Shown here one piece after another: positions 6,828 to 13,544 of a DNA stretch of 19,761 bases (its first letter is position 1; each line of letters opens with the position of its first letter). This DNA is from JARROD01 sp037384225 (GTDB lineage Bacteria > Pseudomonadota > Gammaproteobacteria > Pseudomonadales > Cellvibrionaceae): NCBI GenBank assembly GCA_037384225.1, contig JARROD010000021.1, positions 1 to 19,761 on the forward strand, in the 5' to 3' direction. A program made the translations under genes and the position numbers. Under the pieces are notes generated by a model that worked only from the letters and a program-made list of their open reading frames with translations, had not been told where the DNA came from and searched no databases.

Positions 6828-7646
6828 CTAGTGACTGGCAATCGATTCCGGAGTTCCCCCCACCAGCAATTGTGGATCGACTCTTCGCTCAAACCAATTC
6901 ATACGCCAGTCCAAGTGCGGCCCGGTAGCGCGTCCGGTGGCGCCCACCTCGGCAATAGCCTGCCCCTGAACAATGTCGTCCCCCGGTTTTACCAGAATTT
7001 TACTGAGGTGTATAAAGGTGGAGGAGAGCCCATGGCCGTGATCAATGATCAGGGTACCGCCGGAAAAGTACATGTCATCGTGGACTAGGGTTACAACGCC
7101 CGACGCCGGCGCCACCACCCCGGTGCCCTTTGGAGCGGCTATATCCAACCCGTAGTGCGGCCGGCCGGGTTGGCCGTTATAGACCCGCTGACTGCCATAG
7201 ACCCCGGTTATGGGGCCCTTCAATGGCCAGATAAAGGAATCTAAAAAGCCGCTGATATTGGAATCGATTTTACGGGCGTTGCGGGCCAGGGCCGCCTCGT
7301 GTCGAATTCTTTCGAGCACTTCCGGCGGCGGATTCACCGTTTTTTTGGGTACACCGTTGACCCTCTGTATCGCGTACTGACGCTTCAATACACTATAACG
7401 GTACCTCTGTTCACCGGATGCACCTTTGACCTGAAGTACTGCTTCAGCTCCTGCATCCCGCCCCAGGCCAATAATAAACCGGCCATCTTCGGTCGCCCTG
7501 ACCTGTCTACCGTCAAACTCGAGTTGTTCGCCCGGAGCCACTTTTCCGTAAAGAAGCGCACCCTGTTGCCACTTACCCTCTATATCCAGTGAATAGGTCA
7601 AGCTGCACCACACACTGAACAGGCCAGCGATTGCCTGCCGATACAT
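6828..7646 (-). CDS. Secreted M23-family peptidase (LytM-type)
   Basis: A 272-residue exported protein likely to act on peptidoglycan or its cross-bridges in the periplasm. The first ~19 residues (MYRQAIAGLFSVWCSLTYS) form a signal peptide. Residues about 20-95 are a beta-rich N-terminal domain, and about 140-260 form the LytM/M23 domain: PLKGPITGVYGSQR, HYGLDIAAPKGTGV (His and Asp zinc ligands), GHGLSSTFIHLSK (His of the active site) and TGRATGPHLDWRMNWF. In the last motif the usual HxH reads HLD, so Asp occupies the position of the third zinc ligand. I believe this variant is common in one gammaproteobacterial subgroup, but whether the protein is an active hydrolase or an activator is open. 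GAGAGGG lies 7 bases before the ATG. It follows recX by about 100 bases. Confidence 0.92.
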   Translation of the reverse strand: MYRQAIAGLFSVWCSLTYSLDIEGKWQQGALLYGKVAPGEQLEFDGRQVRATEDGRFIIGLGRDAGAEAVLQVKGASGEQRYRYSVLKRQYAIQRVNGVPKKTVNPPPEVLERIRHEAALARNARKIDSNISGFLDSFIWPLKGPITGVYGSQRVYNGQPGRPHYGLDIAAPKGTGVVAPASGVVTLVHDDMYFSGGTLIIDHGHGLSSTFIHLSKILVKPGDDIVQGQAIAEVGATGRATGPHLDWRMNWFERRVDPQLLVGGTPESIASH

Positions 7647-7749
7647 TCTTTAACCCTCTCGCGCGTTACCTAATCCGATTGATCATATTAATGTCTGACA
7701 AAGGTAACATTATGTACAAAGGACTGTAAAATTAACGTGAACTGTAGGG

Positions 7750-8229
7750 TTAAGGGTCGTGCACGAAATAACTGAGCACAACGTTAATGTGCTCCTGCAT
7801 AAAACCCCGGTATCGAAGAAACCGTATTTGTTTTGCCTTAGCCTTGCTGTCGGCGGCAACGGCGCCAAAACGTTTTTGCCACACCGACCGGGCGAGTTCA
7901 CACCAGACGTCTTCGCCCAAGTCCAGAACAGTGCGGCAGAGATCTTCGCTCACCCCCCGCTCCTTTAACTCCATGGCGATACGCAAGGGCCCCTGCCCCC
8001 TACGCATTCTGGCACTCACAAAGGATTCCGCAAAACGAGCATCGGATTGAAGATTATCTTCGGCCAAACATTCAACCACCGACGCTATCAAGTCAGTAGG
8101 ACCGAAGCGACGTTGAAGTTTCTGTACCAATTCCAGGCGCGAATGCTCCCGTTGCGCCAGCAAGCTTATCGCCGCGTTGCGTATTTTCGCCGCCCCGGTT
8201 TCAGTCTCGGTTTTATTTCCCCGTTCCAC
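7750..8229 (-). CDS. recX: RecA regulatory protein RecX
   Basis: RecX binds RecA filaments and limits their extension, damping recombination and the SOS response. The 159-residue product shows the three-helix repeats of the family: AAISLLAQREHSRLELVQKL, LAEDNLQSDARFAESFVSAR and RRGQGPLRIAMELKERGVSE, then KQIRFLRYRGFMQEHINVVL near the C-terminus. The length is usual. Translation appears to start at GTG (8227-8229) reading (M)ERGNKTETETG; no strong ribosome binding site is visible and no in-frame ATG lies near, so the start is uncertain. In most gammaproteobacteria recX follows recA directly and precedes alaS. Here the upstream neighbour is a LacI-type regulator and the downstream one a peptidase, so it is detached from recA. 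Confidence 0.93.
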   Translation of the reverse strand: MERGNKTETETGAAKIRNAAISLLAQREHSRLELVQKLQRRFGPTDLIASVVECLAEDNLQSDARFAESFVSARMRRGQGPLRIAMELKERGVSEDLCRTVLDLGEDVWCELARSVWQKRFGAVAADSKAKAKQIRFLRYRGFMQEHINVVLSYFVHDP

Positions 8230-8277
8230 TCAGTACTCTTATAAAATAATCTGACTTTTAAACATTTTTAAACGCCA

Positions 8278-9312
8278 TCAATTACCGCCTCGCTGAGGCG
8301 CGCAGGGCCCGGTCGAATCGCGAATCACCAACGCTGAATCCATAATTATTTCCCGACCCGCAGGTGATTTTCCACGCAAATTTTCCAGTAGCAGTTGGGC
8401 CGCTTTTTCGGCCATACTTTTTATGGGTTGGCGCACAGTCGTCAGAGAGGGCCAAATCTGCAACGCCACTGGCGTGTCATCAAACCCGGCTACCGAGAGA
8501 TCTCCGGGTATGTTTAACTCCATCTCGTGGGCCACTTTTATCACCCCTGCGGCCATATCATCGTTGCTGGCAAAAACCGCCGTAGGCCGCCCCTCGCCAT
8601 GCTGGAACAACTCCCTCGCGCCGGCCTCTCCAGAGGCAAATGAATTATATCCCTGTATGATCAGCGAGTCGCGAGGCTGTATACCGCAAGATGCCAAGGC
8701 CTCCTTGTAACCAGCCAGACGCCTGACCACAGAGCAATGATCCGGGTGACCGGAAATAAACCCTATATCCTTATGCCCCAACCCGATAAGGTAACGGGTC
8801 ATTTCAAAAGCGGCTTCATAGTCATTCGTTGCCACATAGGGTGCCCCCTTGAGGTGACCCACCGGTGCAATGCCAACAAAGGGCGTTCCTCTGGCCAGCA
8901 AAGCTTGAACCACCGGTTCCATATCTGACAAGGGTGGTGTTAGCAACAAGCCATCGATTCGCGACTGGACAATGAGCGTGGAAATTTCATTTGCCAGATT
9001 TGGGTCTCGGCAGTCGCACGGGTGTATCAACAAATCATACCCCGCCTGCCGGCAGGTTTTGATTGCTCCATCCTGAACATTAATCACATAATTCGCGCTG
9101 GGGTTATCATAGAGCAAAGCGACAATATAGGAACGACTTCCCGCCAGGCTTCTGGCCGAGGTATTGGGGCGGTAGTTGAGGTGGGCAATCGCCTTCATGA
9201 CCCTTTCTTTGGTCAGCGGGCGAACATTCGGCTCCTCATTGACCACGCGGGACACGGTTTTGATTGAAACACCCGCCAACGCAGCCACATCGTCAATTGT
9301 CGCTCTGGACAC
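8278..9312 (-). CDS. LacI-family transcriptional regulator, likely of glucose catabolism
   Basis: A 344-residue LacI/GalR-type repressor. Residues 4-25 (ATIDDVAALAGVSIKTVSRV) are the helix-turn-helix, followed by NYRPNTSARSLAGSRSY, the hinge and start of the sugar-binding domain. The effector domain shows IDGLLLTPPLSD, VATNDYEAAFEMTRYLIGLG, FISGHPDH, AVFASNDDMAAGV and VAGFDDTPVALQIWPSLTTV, all standard. The start is taken as GTG at 9310-9312, with AGGAAG 9 bases upstream and a family-like N-terminus; an in-frame ATG 23 codons earlier would add an atypical extension. The gene is divergent from glk, and a perfect LacI-type palindrome lies between them. It therefore probably controls glk, and perhaps itself, in response to a sugar or sugar phosphate; the effector cannot be read from sequence. 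Confidence 0.93.
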   Translation of the reverse strand: MSRATIDDVAALAGVSIKTVSRVVNEEPNVRPLTKERVMKAIAHLNYRPNTSARSLAGSRSYIVALLYDNPSANYVINVQDGAIKTCRQAGYDLLIHPCDCRDPNLANEISTLIVQSRIDGLLLTPPLSDMEPVVQALLARGTPFVGIAPVGHLKGAPYVATNDYEAAFEMTRYLIGLGHKDIGFISGHPDHCSVVRRLAGYKEALASCGIQPRDSLIIQGYNSFASGEAGARELFQHGEGRPTAVFASNDDMAAGVIKVAHEMELNIPGDLSVAGFDDTPVALQIWPSLTTVRQPIKSMAEKAAQLLLENLRGKSPAGREIIMDSALVIRDSTGPCAPQRGGN

Positions 9313-9475
9313 TGTGTTTAGCTTCCTGTTCCTGTTAATGAATGCGGGCCAATTTGCTTTAAGCACACATGAACACCTCACCCGCTGTGGGAAAACCGGG
9401 TATACCCTGCCCGCGAGGTCTTTAATTACAGCCTTTCAACGGTAAAAAAGTCAATCTGAAGAGAATTCAAACAAA

Positions 9476-9491
9476 TTGACAGCGCTGTCAA
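9476..9491. promoter_or_regulatory. LacI-family operator between lacI-type gene and glk
   Basis: TTGACAGCGCTGTCAA is a perfect 16-bp palindrome with the central CG typical of LacI-family operators. It sits 164 bases upstream of the divergent LacI-type gene's start and 139 bases upstream of glk. It is the obvious binding site for the neighbouring regulator. Confidence 0.8.
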
Positions 9492-9503
9492 CCATGCTAA
9501 GAT
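9476..9503 (+). promoter_or_regulatory. Predicted glk promoter
   Basis: TTGACA (9476-9481) is a perfect -35 box. After 16 bases TAAGAT (9498-9503) is a good -10 box. The transcript would start near 9510, giving a leader of about 120 bases that includes the repeat-derived palindrome at 9540-9574. The -35 box is the left half of the LacI-type operator, so bound repressor would block RNA polymerase. Confidence 0.65.
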
Positions 9504-9539
9504 GAAGCTCTTCTCACATTAAAAGCCTCGGGTGGAGGT

Positions 9540-9574
9540 TAGTTTCTCAATAACCCGGGTTATTGAGAAGTTAC
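9540..9574. repeat. Minimal palindrome made of two fused repeat ends (copy 2)
   Basis: TTCTCAATAACCC joined directly to GGGTTATTGAGAA gives a perfect 26-bp palindrome (9544-9569), with extra weak pairing outside and the tip GAAGTTAC on the right. Each half is the outer end of the dispersed element found at 345-410 and 19454-19642. It looks like an internally deleted element in which the CCCGGG of both ends has recombined. It lies in the predicted leader of the glk mRNA, where it would fold into a hairpin of about 11 base pairs. Confidence 0.8.
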
Positions 9575-9629
9575 CGCCAGGGGACATAACGTTTAGATAG
9601 GCAACGCAATTAACAGGACCTCTAAGACT

Positions 9630-10613
9630 ATGAACGCGTTATTGGTTGCGGATATCGGTGGAACCAATGCCCGCTTTGGGCTGATAGAACAAATCACAGG
9701 CCAACCTGGCAAATCAGACTACGCCATATTCGCGCCCCAAACCCTGAAATGCGACGACTACAGCAGTTTCGGGCATATGGTCCAGGCTTATTGCGACAGC
9801 CTCGACGTACCCAAACCACGGTATGCCTGTCTGGCTCTCGCCGGCCCAGTCAAAGATAACACCATTGCTATGACCAACCGCAAGTGGCACTGTTCCGGGG
9901 ACGAATTGGCGAGCAAACTGGGATTCACCACAGTAAAGCTGCTCAATGACTACGCCGCCCTTGCCTGTGCAGCCCCGCACCTGACAGGAGAGGCCACAAC
10001 GACGCTGTTCGAAGCCCAACCAGACCCACAGGCCCCGATAGCGGTCCTGGGGCCCGGTACCGGATTCGGGATCGCTGCCTTTATACCAGATCAGTACGGT
10101 GGCCGGGTACTGCCCAGTGAAGGAGGCCATGTCAACTTTGCCCCCACCACAGATACCGAGGTTGAGCTGTTAAAATTTCTCCTGCAAGAACAACAGGGAT
10201 ATGTGTCGGTCGAACATCTCTTGTCCGGTTCCGGGCTGGTAAAAATTTATCGCGCCCTGGCCCATATTGCCGGCGGCAGTTGCCACTATCGGCAGCCTGA
10301 TCAGATCAGCGCACTGGGGCTCTCCGGTGAGGACTCTCTCTGCCGCGAGACCGTGCAAACTTTCTGCAATATTCTGGGCAGTGTAGCTGGAGACAAAGCA
10401 TTGGAATTTTACGCCCTGGGCGGTGTTTACATCGGCGGCGGCATCACCCCCAGGTTCAACGGTTTTTTACAGCAAACGGATTTTCTCACTCGTTTTCAAA
10501 GCAAAGGCGGTTTGAGTGAATTTGTGCAACGGATCCCCATTCATCTGGTCAAGACGGACAATGCGGCGCTGATTGGTTGCGCGGCCTGGCTGCAAAACTT
10601 TATTCCGAACTGA
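9630..10613 (+). CDS. glk: Glucokinase
   Basis: Glucokinase phosphorylates intracellular glucose to glucose-6-phosphate with ATP, feeding the Entner-Doudoroff genes encoded next to it. The 327-residue product belongs to the bacterial Glk family (not ROK). It opens MNALLVADIGGTNARFGLIE, with DIGGTNARFG at 8-17 as the phosphate-binding loop, and has LNDYAALA, VLGPGTGFGIAAF and PSEGGHVNFAP, followed by EHLLSGSGLVKIY and GGVYIGGGITPR near the C-terminus. All expected motifs are intact and the length is normal. The ATG is preceded by AGGA at a rather long spacing of about 11 bases. It converges on edd with only 11 bases between stop codons, and is divergent from the LacI-type regulator whose presumed operator overlaps its promoter. 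Confidence 0.96.
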   Translation: MNALLVADIGGTNARFGLIEQITGQPGKSDYAIFAPQTLKCDDYSSFGHMVQAYCDSLDVPKPRYACLALAGPVKDNTIAMTNRKWHCSGDELASKLGFTTVKLLNDYAALACAAPHLTGEATTTLFEAQPDPQAPIAVLGPGTGFGIAAFIPDQYGGRVLPSEGGHVNFAPTTDTEVELLKFLLQEQQGYVSVEHLLSGSGLVKIYRALAHIAGGSCHYRQPDQISALGLSGEDSLCRETVQTFCNILGSVAGDKALEFYALGGVYIGGGITPRFNGFLQQTDFLTRFQSKGGLSEFVQRIPIHLVKTDNAALIGCAAWLQNFIPN

Positions 10614-10634
10614 TCGCCCGTTCCTTAGAGTTCG
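10606..10634. terminator. Possible weak hairpin at the glk/edd convergence
   Basis: CGAACT (10606-10611) and AGTTCG (10629-10634) form a 6-bp inverted repeat with a 17-base loop spanning both stop codons. No strong T-run is present. It is the only symmetric element at this junction, so transcripts of the two genes probably overlap. Confidence 0.25.
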
Positions 10635-12439
10635 ATAAAAACAGTCGCACCTGTATCCGCGCTGCTGACCCGCTCACGCATCATCGCAAACAGCTCCCGT
10701 CCAAGCCCAAATTCAGTCTCGCTGATGCCTGTGTTAACGGCTTCCCTCGCGTCCCACTCGGCGGCGGGAACCAGGGCCTCCAGGGTGCCTCCAGCGGCGT
10801 CCAGGCGCACTATATCGCCCTCTCTGAGCTTGGCGACAGGGCCACCGTTTTTCGCTTCAGGGGTCAAGTGAATCGCCGCCGGTATTTTACCGCTGGCACC
10901 GGACATACGCCCGTCGGTTAGCAGGGCGACCTTGTAACCACGGTCCTGCAGCACCGCCAGTGTCGGCGTCAATTTGTGCAGTTCCGGCATCCCATTGGCC
11001 CTCGGCCCCTGAAAGCGCACCACTGCCACCATATCCCCATCAAGCTCACCGGCGGAAAATGCGGCTTCGAGTTCTTTCTGAGAGTGAAAAATTTTCGCCG
11101 GCGCTTCCACCACCCAATCCTCTTTGGGCACCGCGGAGACCTTAATAACGGACTGGCCGAGATTGCCTTTCAGGACTCTGATGCCACCGCTGGATTGAAA
11201 CGGCTTATCGGACGGTGCCACGATCCCGGGATCTCGAGTTTCCGGGTTTACCGGTTTCCACTCCAGTTCCTCACCCGCCAATTGGGGTACCTGGGAATAG
11301 CGCTCCATTCCCGGACCCGCGACCGTTTTCACATCATTGTGAAGCAGATCTTTTTCCAGCAATTGACGCACAATAAGCCCCATGCCACCGGCAGTGTGAA
11401 ACTGGTTTACATCGGCTTCGCCATTGGGATACACCCGGGCCAATAAAGGTACAACTTCCGACAGCGCCGAGATATCTTCCCAACGCAGTTCGATACCGGC
11501 ACTGCGGGCAATGGCAGGTAAATGCAGGGTATGGTTGGTGGAGCCGCCGGTCGCCAGCAGCCCGATCACCGCGTTGACAATGGCCTTCTCTGTCACTACT
11601 TCGGCCAATGGTAAGTACTCCACACTCAGACGGGAGGCGCGAGCGATAATGCGTGCCGCTTCCGCGGTCAGCAGGGGGCGCAGAGGATCGTCCGGGGCAA
11701 CGAAAGACGACCCCGGCAATTGCAGCCCCATCATTTCCATCAACATCTGATTACTATTGGCGGTGCCGTAAAAAGTACAGGTGCCGGGGCTGTGGTAAGA
11801 CTTGGATTCGGCATCCAGCAAAGCTTCGTAACCCACCTCACCGGAACGGTATTTTTTTCTGACCTGCTGTTTTTCACTGTTCGGCAGGCCACTGGGCATG
11901 GGTCCGGCGGGAATGAATATGGTCGGCAGGTGCCCAAAGCGCAGAGCGCCCATTAACAAGCCGGGCACAATCTTGTCACAGATACCGAGACAGGCCACGA
12001 CGTCAAACATATTGTGGGATAGGGCTATCGCTGTTGACAGCGCAATTTGATCGCGGCTGAACAGGCTCAGTTCCATCCCCGATTGCCCCTGCGTAACGCC
12101 GTCACACATAGCAGGAACACCGCCGGCGACCTGAGCAGTGACGCCTATTTTCGCCAGGGCAATCTTGATTTGGTCGGGGTAGGATTTGTAGGGCGCATGG
12201 GCGGACAGCATATCATTGTAGGCGGTTACGATACCCAAATTGGTTGCCTGTTGGCCTTTGAGCAGCGTTTTTTCGTTTTCCGCACAGGCGGCAAATCCGT
12301 GTACCAGATTGCCACAGCTTAACGCACCCCGCTGCACTCCGTCGCGGGCACTTTTGTCAATCAGCGCCCGATATTGGCGGCGCTTTGGACGACTGCGTTC
12401 GATGATACGTTGGGTGACTGATTCTACGGTTGGATGCAT
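10625..12439 (-). CDS. edd: Phosphogluconate dehydratase
   Basis: Edd converts 6-phosphogluconate to 2-keto-3-deoxy-6-phosphogluconate (KDPG), the committed step of the Entner-Doudoroff pathway; it is a [4Fe-4S] enzyme of the IlvD/Edd family. The 604-residue product matches the usual length. It begins MHPTVESVTQRIIERSRPKR, and GIVTAYNDMLSAH, PAMCDGVTQGQSGMELSLFS, CLGICDKIVPGLLMGALRFG, ATGGSTNHTLHLPAIA and LTDGRMSGASGKIPAAIHL are all in place, including the cysteines of CDGVTQ and GICDK. The gene follows pgl by 11 bases; GAGG, overlapping the pgl stop codon, is a plausible ribosome binding site, so translation is probably coupled. eda, the next pathway enzyme, is not next to it. Regulation is expected through the HexR-like sites upstream of pgl. 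Confidence 0.97.
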   Translation of the reverse strand: MHPTVESVTQRIIERSRPKRRQYRALIDKSARDGVQRGALSCGNLVHGFAACAENEKTLLKGQQATNLGIVTAYNDMLSAHAPYKSYPDQIKIALAKIGVTAQVAGGVPAMCDGVTQGQSGMELSLFSRDQIALSTAIALSHNMFDVVACLGICDKIVPGLLMGALRFGHLPTIFIPAGPMPSGLPNSEKQQVRKKYRSGEVGYEALLDAESKSYHSPGTCTFYGTANSNQMLMEMMGLQLPGSSFVAPDDPLRPLLTAEAARIIARASRLSVEYLPLAEVVTEKAIVNAVIGLLATGGSTNHTLHLPAIARSAGIELRWEDISALSEVVPLLARVYPNGEADVNQFHTAGGMGLIVRQLLEKDLLHNDVKTVAGPGMERYSQVPQLAGEELEWKPVNPETRDPGIVAPSDKPFQSSGGIRVLKGNLGQSVIKVSAVPKEDWVVEAPAKIFHSQKELEAAFSAGELDGDMVAVVRFQGPRANGMPELHKLTPTLAVLQDRGYKVALLTDGRMSGASGKIPAAIHLTPEAKNGGPVAKLREGDIVRLDAAGGTLEALVPAAEWDAREAVNTGISETEFGLGRELFAMMRERVSSADTGATVFIEL

Positions 12440-12450
12440 GATTTAATACC

Positions 12451-13206
12451 TCACGGACACCAGTGTACCCATACAGGTACCCGGTGCTGTTGTAGGATAC
12501 CCCGAACAGGCATCTCATTAATATTCTCCCCCGCCATAGCCGTGTTGAAGACCGCTAACTTGCTTTGCCCCTGCAGTAGCAGGAGCAGGTTGCGACTGTT
12601 GAGTAAACGGGGCAACGTCAGTGACAGCCGCGCGAGGGGAGCCTCTGTCGGTGTGACCGCCAGACAATTAGCCTGGGGGCGCCCCGATAACCCCTGCTGC
12701 AACTGGGGGGCACAGGGGAACAGAGAGGCGGTATGGCCGTCATCCCCCATACCCAGTAATACGACATCGAAAGGGTCTTGCATGCTGTCCAGTTGCTGAT
12801 CCGCAAGGGCCGCATCAGTCGCCACCTCTAACCCACTGTAGGGGAAACGCAGAAAACGGGCAGCAGCTGCGGGCCCAGTCATCAGATGCCGCAACACCAG
12901 GCCGGTGTTACTCGCCTCATGATCCGCCGCTACCCAGCGTTCGTCGGCAAGTAAAATGACCACCTTTTGCCAGGGTACTTTCTTCTGCGCCAGCACGTCA
13001 AAAATGGGTGCCGGTGTTCGGCCACCGGACACCACCAGCGTCGCTTTGCCTCGCTCCGCGACAGCCTGCTGAAGCTTTTCGGCAACCCACTCTGAAACCT
13101 TTGCGACAAAATCTGTTTGTATATCGTGCTTAACCAGTAGGGGTCGGGTCTCTGATTTATCAGTCACGTTATAAGTCTCTGAATTATTTGATGAATAAGC
13201 TGCCAT
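12451..13206 (-). CDS. pgl: 6-phosphogluconolactonase
   Basis: Pgl (DevB/SOL type) hydrolyses 6-phosphogluconolactone to 6-phosphogluconate, which Edd uses. The 251-residue protein contains KATLVVSGGRTPAPIFDVLA (substrate loop), VVILLADERWVAADHEASNT and DVVLLGMGDDGHTASLFPCA, the family motifs with the catalytic-region His in GDDGHTASLFP. The reading frame starts at an ATG at 13206 without a clear ribosome binding site. The first 13 residues (AAYSSNNSETYN) are not typical, and a GTG at 13165-13167 (VTDKSETRP) preceded by AGAG is an alternative start. It is the first gene of a pgl-edd operon. zwf, often the first gene of such an operon, is absent here. Confidence 0.95.
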   Translation of the reverse strand: MAAYSSNNSETYNVTDKSETRPLLVKHDIQTDFVAKVSEWVAEKLQQAVAERGKATLVVSGGRTPAPIFDVLAQKKVPWQKVVILLADERWVAADHEASNTGLVLRHLMTGPAAAARFLRFPYSGLEVATDAALADQQLDSMQDPFDVVLLGMGDDGHTASLFPCAPQLQQGLSGRPQANCLAVTPTEAPLARLSLTLPRLLNSRNLLLLLQGQSKLAVFNTAMAGENINEMPVRGILQQHRVPVWVHWCP

Positions 13207-13263
13207 TCTGTCTTATCCGCCCTGCGGAAAACCTCTGTACCAGCGGTAATCTGCACCAAAATC

Positions 13264-13278
13264 TGTAATTAAATTACA
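13264..13278. promoter_or_regulatory. HexR-type operator, proximal
   Basis: TGTAATTAAATTACA is a 15-base palindrome matching the consensus for HexR, the KDPG-responsive repressor of central carbon metabolism in gammaproteobacteria. It lies 58 bases upstream of the pgl start. It directly abuts a -10-like TATAAT on the minus strand (13279-13284), so binding would cover the transcription start. Confidence 0.75.
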
Positions 13279-13284
13279 ATTATA
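13279..13284 (-). promoter_or_regulatory. Predicted -10 box of pgl-edd
   Basis: On the minus strand the hexamer is a perfect TATAAT. No good -35 box is found at 16-18 bases; TCTTAT at 16 bases is weak. The transcript would start inside the proximal HexR-type site, consistent with repression. Confidence 0.5.
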
Positions 13285-13314
13285 CACGCATTCCAACTAA
13301 ATAAGACTTAATTT

Positions 13315-13329
13315 TGTAAATAAATTACA
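13315..13329. promoter_or_regulatory. HexR-type operator, distal
   Basis: TGTAAATAAATTACA is a second HexR-like palindrome with one mismatch between the arms. The symmetry continues outward (ATTT before, AAAT after). It lies 51 bases upstream of the first site, close to five helical turns, so cooperative binding or a second overlapping promoter is possible. The rest of the 338-base gap (13207-13544) between pgl and ydbH holds only a short GAGGG/CCCTC stem at 13365-13381 and weak promoter elements for ydbH. Confidence 0.6.
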
Positions 13330-13464
13330 AAATAGTATTATAAAACAGTCTTACAAAAAAGTGAGAGGGCGTGAAACCCTCCCGGCCACGTCACCGGGGT
13401 TATAAGTGTGGGTATTTTGCAATTATTAACGGTGATTTGAGCGACGGAAACCATGTCGTCCGCT

Positions 13465-13493
13465 TTCCAAGCACCATTGATTCCCGCTAGAAT
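13465..13493 (+). promoter_or_regulatory. Weak candidate ydbH promoter
   Basis: TAGAAT (13488-13493) is a reasonable -10 box. TTCCAA (13465-13470), 17 bases upstream, is a poor -35. It lies about 50 bases before the GTG start of ydbH and is the best plus-strand candidate in the gap. Confidence 0.3.
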
Positions 13494-13544
13494 GAACTTT
13501 CTGGTGCGAGCGACCTTGTAACGCCTCAATAATCCGGGGTATTT

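Noticed and set aside
9415..9429. TTAATTACA half-site resembling a HexR operator near glk
   Set aside because: The left half does not match the palindrome (about 9 of 15 bases), so it is not a supported HexR site.
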